A stretch of DNA of 9,822 bases from JAFMDF01 sp039024375 (GTDB lineage: Bacteria > Bacteroidota > Bacteroidia > Chitinophagales > Saprospiraceae), in assembly GCA_039024375.1 (NCBI GenBank), contig JBCCQK010000315.1, positions 1 to 9,822 on the forward strand, read 5' to 3'. Below are positions 1-6,420 of the stretch, one piece after another. The notes beneath the pieces were generated by a model. It was given only the letters and a program-made list of their open reading frames with translations. It did no database searches and had not been told where the DNA came from. Positions within the stretch are counted from its first letter, which is position 1, and each line of letters opens with the position of its first letter. Made by a program: the position numbers and the translations under genes.

Positions 1-73
1 AAAAATTTCAGAATAAACACCAATGGAAAACAAACTAACGCAGATTAGGGCATTCGTGTAAACAGAGTTAGCA

Positions 74-755
74 TCATTCCTCTTTTTCAAGATAAAAATC
101 CATCAGTTCTTTCTCTTCTAGTTCACTGGTATATTCCAAATGCTGTTTTACATCCCATTTAATCCCCCACCAGCTTACATATTCATTCATTGGAGGTAAA
201 CCAATTTTTAGTCTTAAATCATCAACTACATTAGGATTATCAATTGGCCATACCATTGGTTTTCCTATAATGGGATGCGGAGGTAATTGGCTACCGTACT
301 TTTGCTTAATTCCCTTTTTTACCGCCATTTTATCTTCCAGCATGGCTACATCAGAAGCGTTTGCTTTTTCTTCTAGTACCGCTTTTTGTAACAAAGGAAG
401 GTATTTAATTTGGGTCTTCAAATCACTATGTTGGATAGTCAGGAATAAAGCATTCGTAACCGTTTGTCCAACTTCTTCTCTCCCTAACCAACCATAGCTA
501 TCCAAGATATCAGATACAATCACTAAATTTTGAGTCTGCCTAGTTTCCACTTCTTTTATCACCAATAATTCTTCATCGGTAATGCTTTTCTTTACCTTTT
601 AAACCAGCATTGAAAAAGAATTGGTCAAAATAATAAACTGAATCCAACACTATTTTCAAAGAGTCAAAATTTATCGCTGGTTTTCCAACTTGGCTATTAA
701 CTTTATTGAGCGATAGGCAAAAAACTAACGGAAGGAGTAATATTTGTAATTTCAT
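74..755 (-). pseudogene. DUF6624-type secreted protein, interrupted by a one-base frameshift
   Basis: Two minus-strand reading frames together make one protein. The N-terminal part (start ATG at 755, stop at 573-575, 60 residues) begins with a signal peptide, MKLQILLLPLVFCLSLNKVNS, with likely cleavage before QVGK. It continues into DSLKIVLDSVYYFDQFFF, the acidic and aromatic stretch expected before the main domain. The C-terminal part is open from just after a stop at 599-601 down to 74 and reads KSITDEELLVIKEVETRQ, then ILDSYGWLGREEVG, LFLTIQHSDL, YLPLLQKAV, MLEDKMAVKKG and KYGSQ, then a PMVWPI stretch. These match my memory of DUF6624: xxYGWxG, A/FxxIQHxD, LPLL, MLxDR and YGxQ. Both frames are open only between about 575 and 598, in an A-rich run, so one extra base there explains the break. 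The repaired product would be about 225 residues, normal for the family. Function is unknown; the leader suggests the periplasm or cell surface. A sequencing error or programmed frameshift is possible instead of true decay. Confidence 0.65.
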
Positions 756-1039
756 TGCAAGGTTCAAAAGTTAACATAATTATAGGCTCACAATGAAAAA
801 CGAGTTTTTAGGAAAAAGTAACGCTGTCTAGTTAGTTCATTCTTTTTTGGTGAGGCTGAAAAATAGGAGATTTTATCCTTTTGCGAAGTGGAACCTTTAA
901 AATTCTATTTTTATAAAAACATGTTATTGTTTGTAATAAATTTTTAAATGAGTAAAATAAAAAATCATATTAAATCATCAACTTTATTGAAAAAAGGTAA
1001 CTACTTACCACCCTGTATTGAAAAAGCTTAAACAGTACA

Positions 1040-1083
1040 AAATAGTCAATACTAGCGCTCGAAATAGTCAATGCTACCGCTCG
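1040..1083. repeat. Tandem 22-bp repeat, two copies
   Basis: Two head-to-tail copies of a 22-bp unit lie at 1040-1061 and 1062-1083. Both start with aaatagtcaat and end with cgctcg, and they differ at only two positions (12 and 16). The second half of each unit is much more GC-rich than its surroundings. A partial echo of the unit (aaatagtaacaat) occurs at 1163-1175. The copies lie inside the inverted repeat at 997-1149. Confidence 0.8.
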
Positions 1084-1091
1084 GAAAAAAA

Positions 1092-1127
1092 CTTTATGGA
1101 CTCTATGAACTTTATGGACTTTATGGT
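1092..1127. repeat. Tandem 9-bp repeat, four copies
   Basis: Four consecutive 9-bp units follow the 22-bp array: ctttatgga, ctctatgaa, ctttatgga and ctttatggt. Units 1 and 3 are identical, unit 2 differs at two positions and unit 4 at one. The length is a multiple of three, so the array would stay open in a reading frame, but no gene covers it. It looks like a minisatellite that can expand or contract by slippage. Confidence 0.8.
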
Positions 1128-1188
1128 AAAAAACGTGCTAAGTAGTTGCGAAAAAAGCCCAAAATAGTAACAATAAAGAGGTAGAAAA

Positions 1189-2883
1189 CTAAACGGGCGT
1201 ATCAATCACCCCACGAGAAATGGCAAACAAATGGTCACCAATTCGCTCTAGAGAGGAAAATAAATTGTGGTAAATCAGTTCGCTATGAACGTTGTAATCT
1301 TGTTCGGTTGATTTTTCTTGGCTTTCTCGCCGCATTAGGTCTCTTTGGTCGTTGATGCGTTTTTCTATTTCGGCCGCTTTGTGGATACTCTTCGGGTTTT
1401 CAGTGGAAGCGGTGAGATTTTCTCTAGTTATCACAAACGCATGGTTGATTAAATCAATCAAATCATTTAAACGACTGCGTTGATGTTGGTTGAACCAAAT
1501 TTTTTCACGGCGCTTGCGTTCGATGGTCTTACCCATTAGATAAAAGATATTCGCAATCCGCTCCAACTCGCTACAACCGTCGATTAATCCTTTAATTTTA
1601 AAAGCCGTTTTGGAGGTAACATCTTCTTTAGAAATTTTAATTAAATATTCGGATAGCTCGACGTTCATCCGATTGGTGATTTCTTCGTATTTCTGGACTT
1701 TCACCATCATCTCTTCGGGTTCGTTGGGATTGATGGAAAACAGCATATTACTAACGAATCCCGACATTCGGCCCGTTACTTCCCCGAAGTGCGCCACTTT
1801 TTTTTGAATTTCGAGAATGGACAATTCTGAAATAGAAACCAACGTCGATAAATAGTCCAGCCGATTAATTTCATCTTCTTCGCCTCTTGACGAAATTGTC
1901 CTCGTAGCTAAACTAACCAACCAAGGTGTTAAGCCGATAAAAATCAACGTATTCAATACGTTGAAAACCGTATGAAAGGCGGAGAGTGCTAGAGGGACAT
2001 TGCCCGCATCGGTGTAGGCAGAATTTGTATAAATGGTTTGTTGTAAAATGCCATCCAAAAACTCTAAGAACCATGGTAGAATTAACATCATCCAACAGAC
2101 ACCCAGAACATTAAATAAGGTATGAATTCTTGCTGCTCTTTTGGCAAATACGTTGCCAACTAAAGCGGCAATTTCGGCGGTTGCCGTCGTTCCCAAATTT
2201 TGTCCTAAGACCATAGCTGCTGCTACTTCCAATGTCACCCAACCGTTAGCGGACATTACTAAAATTAGGGCCATGGCAACGCTAGAAGACTGAATAATGA
2301 GTGTGGTCACAAAGCCCACTAAGATGAAAATTATTCCTGATAGCACGCCCCAATTGGCATAGGAAGAAAGAAAGGCTAACGCCTCCGAGTCGTTTTGCAG
2401 GGTCGGAATACTTTCTTGCAGAAACTGCAACCCAAGAAAGAGGATAGCAAAACCAATCAGAAAATCTCCCCAAAATCGAGCCTTCCCTTTTTTGACAAAA
2501 GTGAGCGGTACGCCAATGGCAAATATCGGGATGGATAGTGTGTGCAGTTTCACTTGAAAGCCCAAAACGGAAATAATCCAGCCCGTAATCGTGGTACCGA
2601 TATTCGCCCCCATGATAATACCCGCAGATTCAAAAAGAGACAGTAAACCTGCGTTAACAAAACTCACGGTCATGACGGTGGTTGCCGAGGAAGACTGCAC
2701 AAATGCGGTTACTAAGAAACCCGTTAAGACACCCAAAAATCGATTGCGAGTCATCAGGGACAATACTTTGCGTAGCTGTACGCTACCCGCTTTTTGGATA
2801 CCTTCACTCATAATTTTCATCCCAAAGACGAAAAAGGCCAAAGCTCCTAGCACTTTTAGTATGTCAATCAACCCTGCAAGCAT
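1189..2883 (-). CDS. Na/Pi cotransporter family protein with C-terminal PhoU-like domain
   Basis: This is a predicted inner-membrane sodium-dependent phosphate transporter of the Na_Pi_cotrans (PF02690) type, related to E. coli YjbB. The membrane part is a clear duplication. The first half carries GANIGTT and QSSSATT, and the second carries GQNLGTT and QSSSVA, at about residues 92-98, 63-69, 227-233 and 198-203. The QSSS motifs form the substrate and sodium site in this family. After the last hydrophobic segment (about 310-325), residues 340-564 are soluble and helical and end in LERIGDHLFAISRG, the PhoU-type ERxGDH signature. The start is the ATG at 2881-2883; an adjacent upstream TTG would add only one residue. 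At 564 residues the length is normal for the fused form. The PiT-like permease lies 150 bp upstream on the same strand, with a long hairpin between them. Family assignment is strong. The substrate is inferred from the family, and some members export phosphate rather than import it. Confidence 0.93.
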   Translation of the reverse strand: MLAGLIDILKVLGALAFFVFGMKIMSEGIQKAGSVQLRKVLSLMTRNRFLGVLTGFLVTAFVQSSSATTVMTVSFVNAGLLSLFESAGIIMGANIGTTITGWIISVLGFQVKLHTLSIPIFAIGVPLTFVKKGKARFWGDFLIGFAILFLGLQFLQESIPTLQNDSEALAFLSSYANWGVLSGIIFILVGFVTTLIIQSSSVAMALILVMSANGWVTLEVAAAMVLGQNLGTTATAEIAALVGNVFAKRAARIHTLFNVLGVCWMMLILPWFLEFLDGILQQTIYTNSAYTDAGNVPLALSAFHTVFNVLNTLIFIGLTPWLVSLATRTISSRGEEDEINRLDYLSTLVSISELSILEIQKKVAHFGEVTGRMSGFVSNMLFSINPNEPEEMMVKVQKYEEITNRMNVELSEYLIKISKEDVTSKTAFKIKGLIDGCSELERIANIFYLMGKTIERKRREKIWFNQHQRSRLNDLIDLINHAFVITRENLTASTENPKSIHKAAEIEKRINDQRDLMRRESQEKSTEQDYNVHSELIYHNLFSSLERIGDHLFAISRGVIDTPV

Positions 2884-2961
2884 CAACTGAAATCTAAAAT
2901 GTAAAATTTGAAATTAAAAAGTTCTGAAAATTGATATTCTACGTTTCAATAGATAATCGGG

Positions 2962-3024
2962 TGAAACCTTGCTAAAAGGTGGGCGATACTTTGAAAGTAT
3001 CGCCCACCTTTTAGCAAAGTTTCA
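2962..3024 (-). other. Very long hairpin (30-bp stem, 3-nt loop) between the phosphate transporter genes
   Basis: The arms 2962-2991 and 2995-3024 are reverse complements at 29 of 30 positions, with a 3-nt loop at 2992-2994. The single mismatch (C at 2968, A at 3018) becomes a G-U wobble in minus-strand RNA, so the stem is continuous only in the transcript sense of both flanking genes. It begins 9 nt after the permease stop codon and ends 78 nt before the Na/Pi cotransporter start. There is no U-run after it on the minus strand, so it is not a standard intrinsic terminator. It could be an mRNA end-stabiliser, a processing site, an attenuator, or a genome-wide palindromic repeat. Confidence 0.9.
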
Positions 3025-3033
3025 ATACCCAAA

Positions 3034-4017
3034 TTAAATAGTCAACCAACGAATGGCAAACACTAAAGCAATACTTACCGCCAAACCAAAAAATACTTTG
3101 GCTAAGTCCATTCCCAAATCTTTCAGCGTTGCTCGTGGAACTTTTTTAGCGAGACTGTACCGAACGGCAATCTCTCTACCCGCTAATAGTCCCAAAAAGA
3201 CCCAAGTCGTACTCATGGGAATATTGTTTAGTTCTTTGAAGAAATATAAAACGATGCCGTAGGATAAATCAATGAAAGTGGCCGAACGAATGTCGGTGGT
3301 GTTGGTTTTGGCGTTGACAATGGCTTGAATGGCTCCTCCTTTTGAATAGAAAATATAGGCCAACATACTTAACAAAATGACCAAAGAAATGGCTAGCGTC
3401 ATTCCATCCACTTGTCGAGGTAAATAGACGTAAATATTGGCAAAATCCTGTGCTAACCACTGCGTCCACAGAAAGCCCGTAGATAGCCATTGGGCAATGG
3501 TCCACCAAGTTTTTTCTTGGCTTTTGATAGGATTCTGGATAAACCTTTTTTCTAAAGTTCTAGAAATCAAAATATACAGAACAATCGCTGCCCCAAAAGC
3601 GACCAAATAGCCCGTCATAGATTTGACGACCATGTTCTGTAAGTTTTTAGGGTTGAAAAAAGTAAGAATCAAAAACGAAGTACTTACAGGGATTCCAAAG
3701 CGGGTAATTATCATTAAAACCAGCGGGGGTAAAACGTACACCCACCCAAAGGAAGCAATATCTCTCGGGTCTTTGTATTTGGGGTTTTCAAATCCACCAT
3801 CACCCAACAGTCTTTGGTAAGAAACATCGCCACCGTATTGATACCAACCATAGACCAAAGTAGCCGTCATAATCGAAGCAGCAAACAGCCAAAGGACGTA
3901 CCAAGGGCGGTTCTCGTTGGAAGCCAAAAAAGTTCCAAGTGTTTGAATAACGTCGTTACCGACAACGGAATACGCAGCAAGGATAAATCCAAGCCACATG
4001 ATAATAAGTGGGTCCAT
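3034..4017 (-). CDS. Divergent PiT-family (PHO4-like) phosphate permease
   Basis: This is a predicted 327-residue integral membrane protein with about nine or ten hydrophobic segments and the duplicated signature of the PiT family (PF01384). The first half has VVGNDVIQTLGT (18-29) in place of the usual GANDVANxxGT, then IPVSTSF (109-115). The second half has AQDFANIYVYLP (189-200), then NNIPMSTTW (264-272), matching the P-x-S-T-T element. The order of an N-D/D-x-A-N helix followed by a PxST element in both halves is what identifies it. PiT proteins move inorganic phosphate (some move sulfate) with H+ or Na+. The usual alanine before ND is glycine here and VAN is VIQ, so substrate preference may differ. 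The start is the ATG at 4015-4017, directly before the first membrane helix. It lies upstream of the Na/Pi cotransporter gene on the same strand. Read-through between the two is possible, but the 150-bp gap contains a long hairpin. Confidence 0.75.
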   Translation of the reverse strand: MDPLIIMWLGFILAAYSVVGNDVIQTLGTFLASNENRPWYVLWLFAASIMTATLVYGWYQYGGDVSYQRLLGDGGFENPKYKDPRDIASFGWVYVLPPLVLMIITRFGIPVSTSFLILTFFNPKNLQNMVVKSMTGYLVAFGAAIVLYILISRTLEKRFIQNPIKSQEKTWWTIAQWLSTGFLWTQWLAQDFANIYVYLPRQVDGMTLAISLVILLSMLAYIFYSKGGAIQAIVNAKTNTTDIRSATFIDLSYGIVLYFFKELNNIPMSTTWVFLGLLAGREIAVRYSLAKKVPRATLKDLGMDLAKVFFGLAVSIALVFAIRWLTI

Positions 4018-4048
4018 GAATAAGAAGTTGGTTTTATTAATTTAAGCT

Positions 4049-4077
4049 GCAATATAGGTTTTACGAGGGGATTACAA
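4049..4077 (-). promoter_or_regulatory. Candidate promoter for the PiT-like permease
   Basis: Read on the minus strand, TTG (4077-4075) is followed after 18 nt by TATATTGC (4056-4049). This approximates the Bacteroidota sigma pattern of TTTG, a 19-21 nt gap, then TAnnTTTG. It would give a leader of about 25 nt before the ATG at 4017. The -7 match is imperfect, so this is only a candidate. Confidence 0.35.
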
Positions 4078-4134
4078 CCGAATTTGAAAAAAGGATTTCA
4101 TTTTTTAGAAAAAAATCAGCTACAAAACTCTTGC

Positions 4135-4178
4135 ATCTCCTTAAATTTTGGATTAAGTGTTCATTAAGTTAGCGTTAA
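4135..4178 (-). promoter_or_regulatory. Four 11-bp direct repeats resembling a Pho box
   Basis: Read on the minus strand from 4178, four consecutive 11-nt units are TTAACGCTAAC, TTAATGAACAC, TTAATCCAAAA and TTTAAGGAGAT. The first three start with TTAA in exact register. Direct repeats of TTAACA-like hexamers with an 11-bp period are the binding pattern of PhoP in Bacillus, and PhoB-type regulators generally bind 11-bp repeats. The array lies about 120-160 bp upstream of a phosphate-permease-like gene on the same strand. Binding by a PhoB homologue is inference. AT-rich DNA can produce TTAA runs by chance, and the distance to the candidate promoter is large. Confidence 0.35.
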
Positions 4179-4375
4179 TAAAGCAACGATTATTTTTGTG
4201 AAACAAGTTTTTTCCAATGAAAAATTTTTAAAACTTTCATTTAAACAAAGGAGATAAGGAATAACTGGTCAACGTCAAATAACAATTATATTACCCGTCA
4301 ATAGTTAGCCATGAAATTAACACCAATATAACGGTGGAAACCGTGACTTTTCGGGCAATATCTGTCAAATAGTCG

Positions 4376-4383
4376 TACCTTTG
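4376..4383 (+). promoter_or_regulatory. Bacteroidota-type -7 promoter element of typA
   Basis: TACCTTTG followed by CA matches the TAnnTTTG -7 consensus of the Bacteroidota housekeeping sigma factor exactly. It lies about 70 nt before the typA ATG, giving a leader of roughly 60 nt. The -33 region is weak (a T-rich stretch, ttttcgg, near 4348-4354), with spacing slightly longer than usual. Confidence 0.7.
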
Positions 4384-4452
4384 CAGCCGTTTTGGGTTTC
4401 TGGTAGAAAAAGAAATGTCAAAACAACAATTGTCAACTTTCAAATATTGAAA

Positions 4453-6264
4453 ATGAAAATTAGAAATATTGCAATTATTGCCCACGTTGACCACGGTAAG
4501 ACGACCTTGGTGGACAAGATGATTTTGGCAGGTCAACTATTTGGCGACCACGAGAAGCCAGGGGAATTAATTTTGGACAATAATGATTTGGAAAGAGAAA
4601 GAGGGATTACCATTGTATCAAAAAATGTATCCATTACTTATAAAGGAGTAAAAATCAATATTATTGATACGCCTGGTCACTCCGATTTTGGTGGAGAGGT
4701 GGAACGAGTACTGAATATGGCCGACGGTGTAATTTTGTTGGTCGATGCTTTTGAAGGCCCCATGCCACAGACTCGCTTTGTTTTGTCCAAAGCCATTGAG
4801 TTGGGCTTAAAACCATTGGTGGTTATCAATAAAGTGGATAAAGAAAACTGTACGCCCGAAGACGTACACGAGGCAGTTTTTGACTTGATGTTCGAATTGG
4901 ATGCTACGGAAGACCAATTGGATTTCCCCGCCATATACGGCTCGGCCAAATACGGTTGGATGAACTACGATTGGAAGGAGCAAAATGACAATATTACGCC
5001 CTTACTCGACTCAATCATTAAGCACATTCCAGCGCCTAAAATAGAAGAAGGTACGACGCAGATGCTGGTCACTTCATTAGACTATTCTAACTTCACCGGT
5101 CGAATGGCGATTGGAAGATTGGTTCGAGGTGAGTTGAAATCCAATACCGACATTGCCTTAATCAACAAAGAAGGTAACATCAAAAAGCACCGAATTAGAG
5201 GACTTTTTACTTTCGAAGGTTTGGGCAAAGCCAAAGTAGATAGCGTCCAAGCGGGTGATATTTGTGCCATTCAGGGCATCGAAGGCTTCGAAATCGGCGA
5301 TACGATTGCGGACGTTGAAAATCCTGAGGCCCTAGCTACCATTGCTATCGACGAGCCGACGATGTCGATGCTATTCACCATTAACGATTCGCCATTTTTT
5401 GGCCAAGAGGGGAAATTTGTTACTTCTCGACACATCAAAGAACGATTGGAAAAAGAGTTGGAAAAGAACTTGGCGCTTCGAGTCGAGCCAACCGATTCGG
5501 CCGATTCGTTTAGAGTGTACGGAAGAGGCGTTCTGCACTTGGCTGTTTTGATTGAAACGATGCGACGAGAAGGCTACGAATTGCAAATCGGTCAGCCGCA
5601 AGTAATTATGAAGAAAATTGATGGGGTGACTTGCGAACCCATGGAGGAATTGACCATTGATATTCCCGAAGAAACGGCGGGTAAAGCTATCGAGGCCGTT
5701 ACCAAGCGAAAAGGTATGATGGTGTCCATGGAACCTAAAGGTGGCCGTCAGTTGCTACAATTTGACATTCCCTCTAGAGGGATTATCGGCTTACGAAGCT
5801 ACCTACTGACCGCTTCCGCAGGTGAGGCGATTATGACGCACCGATTCAAAGATTTCCAACCGCATAAGGGCGATATTCCCGGTCGAATCAACGGCTCACT
5901 TATCAGTATGGAACAAGGAAAAGCGATTCCTTTCTCCATCAATAATCTACAAGAAAGAGGTAAATTTTTCATCAATGCTAATCAAGAAATTTACGAAGGG
6001 CAAGTAGTCGGTGAAAATAGCCGTCCGGGTGATTTGGTGATTAATTTGACGAAAACCAAAAAGCTAACGAATATGCGTTCGGCGGGTAACGATGCAAAGG
6101 TTAAGATTGTGCCGCCCATCGTATTTACCTTGGAAGAAGCCTTAGAATACATTCAAGAAGACGAATACGTGGAAGTAACACCTGGGTCCATTCGTTTGCG
6201 CAAAACGTTGTTAAAAGACCACGAACGGAAGCGTGCTAAGAATAAGGCGTTGGCGACGGCGTAA
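4453..6264 (+). CDS. typA: Ribosome-associated translational GTPase TypA/BipA
   Basis: TypA (BipA) is an EF-G-like GTPase that binds the ribosome and helps large-subunit assembly and growth under stress or cold. All G motifs are visible: AHVDHGKTT (10-18), ERERGITI (47-54), DTPGHSD (72-78), NKVDK (126-130) and GSA (163-165). Later regions also match TypA rather than LepA or EF-G: GIIGLRSYLLTASAGEAIM, then RINGSLISMEQGKA, NNLQERGKFFI, LTNMRSAGNDAKV and VEVTPGSIRLRK near the C-terminus. I chose the ATG at 4453 because the GTPase domain begins immediately (MKIRNIAIIAH) and the 603-residue length is normal. An in-frame TTG at 4381 overlaps the promoter and can be dismissed. The gene ends at an intrinsic terminator and converges on nusB. 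Nothing in it is unusual. Confidence 0.97.
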   Translation: MKIRNIAIIAHVDHGKTTLVDKMILAGQLFGDHEKPGELILDNNDLERERGITIVSKNVSITYKGVKINIIDTPGHSDFGGEVERVLNMADGVILLVDAFEGPMPQTRFVLSKAIELGLKPLVVINKVDKENCTPEDVHEAVFDLMFELDATEDQLDFPAIYGSAKYGWMNYDWKEQNDNITPLLDSIIKHIPAPKIEEGTTQMLVTSLDYSNFTGRMAIGRLVRGELKSNTDIALINKEGNIKKHRIRGLFTFEGLGKAKVDSVQAGDICAIQGIEGFEIGDTIADVENPEALATIAIDEPTMSMLFTINDSPFFGQEGKFVTSRHIKERLEKELEKNLALRVEPTDSADSFRVYGRGVLHLAVLIETMRREGYELQIGQPQVIMKKIDGVTCEPMEELTIDIPEETAGKAIEAVTKRKGMMVSMEPKGGRQLLQFDIPSRGIIGLRSYLLTASAGEAIMTHRFKDFQPHKGDIPGRINGSLISMEQGKAIPFSINNLQERGKFFINANQEIYEGQVVGENSRPGDLVINLTKTKKLTNMRSAGNDAKVKIVPPIVFTLEEALEYIQEDEYVEVTPGSIRLRKTLLKDHERKRAKNKALATA

Positions 6265-6304
6265 GGTTGTAAGGGAAATAAGATTATGGGGTGAGAAGGA
6301 AAGA

Positions 6305-6342
6305 GGAACATTCGGTGAGATTACATCGAATGTTCCTTTTTT
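6305..6342 (+). terminator. Intrinsic terminator of typA
   Basis: A 10-bp perfect stem, ggaacattcg (6305-6314) with cgaatgttcc (6327-6336), encloses a 12-nt loop and is followed by six T residues (6337-6342). It lies 40 nt after the typA stop codon, between convergent genes. On the minus strand the stem is followed by a weaker tcttt tract, so it may also stop nusB transcription partially. Confidence 0.88.
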
Positions 6343-6420
6343 AGATGGTTGTGAATTGAACCTTGCTGATTTTTTAGAGGAACAGGGCATTACTTTTTAA
6401 GGTAATCCACACGATTGAAA

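Larger units (their letters stand above)
997..1149. repeat. Imperfect 15-bp inverted repeat bracketing the two tandem arrays
   Basis: The left arm gtaactacttaccac (997-1011) and the right arm gtgctaagtagttgc (1135-1149) are reverse complements at 13 of 15 positions. They enclose about 123 bp that hold both tandem arrays. The layout resembles a tiny non-autonomous element, but I see no target-site duplication and no transposase, so this remains a description of structure. Confidence 0.5.
756..1188. other. 433-bp intergenic region; repeats only in its second half
   Basis: This gap lies between the 3' end of the Na/Pi cotransporter gene and the start of the DUF6624 gene, both on the minus strand. 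The first part (756-995) is very AT-rich, and I see no RNA gene or convincing protein gene there. A 27-codon plus-strand frame (948-1031) is too short and unsupported to call. From 997 to 1149 the DNA becomes repetitive, with two tandem arrays and a bracketing inverted repeat, listed separately. No strong terminator hairpin follows the transporter stop codon at 1189. Confidence 0.6.
4018..4452. other. 435-bp divergent regulatory region between the permease and typA
   Basis: This gene-free stretch separates the minus-strand permease from plus-strand typA, so it must hold promoters for both directions. It contains a candidate permease promoter (4049-4077), an 11-bp-spaced TTAA array (4135-4178), a plus-strand TATTTTTG (4191-4198) and the strong typA promoter element (4376-4383). 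The typA leader is about 60 nt long and A-rich, without a Shine-Dalgarno sequence. I see no small gene or known RNA in the rest. Confidence 0.6.

Noticed and set aside
948..1031. A 27-codon plus-strand reading frame starting MSKIKNHIKSS in the intergenic region
   Set aside because: It is very short, lysine-rich as expected of AT-rich DNA, has only a poor TATTGTTTG promoter-like match upstream, and runs into the repeat mosaic. No family resemblance is visible.
1040..1127. CRISPR array
   Set aside because: The repeats are directly adjacent without unique spacers, have different unit lengths (22 and 9 bp), and no cas gene is present.
2591..2890. 99-codon plus-strand reading frame antisense to the Na/Pi cotransporter
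   Set aside because: It mirrors the coding pattern of a confidently assigned membrane protein on the other strand and has no recognisable features of its own.
2884..2961. Bacteroidota promoter or Pho-type repeats directly before the Na/Pi cotransporter
   Set aside because: TTTTACATTTT and TTAATTTC are AT-rich near-matches without a -33 partner or consistent 11-bp register.
4381..4452. Upstream TTG start that would extend TypA by 24 residues
   Set aside because: The TTG lies inside the TACCTTTG promoter element, and the family N-terminus begins exactly at the ATG at 4453.
6366..6411. Possible nusB terminator on the minus strand (attac/gtaat around 6391-6408)
   Set aside because: The stem is only about 5 bp and no T-run follows it on the minus strand.
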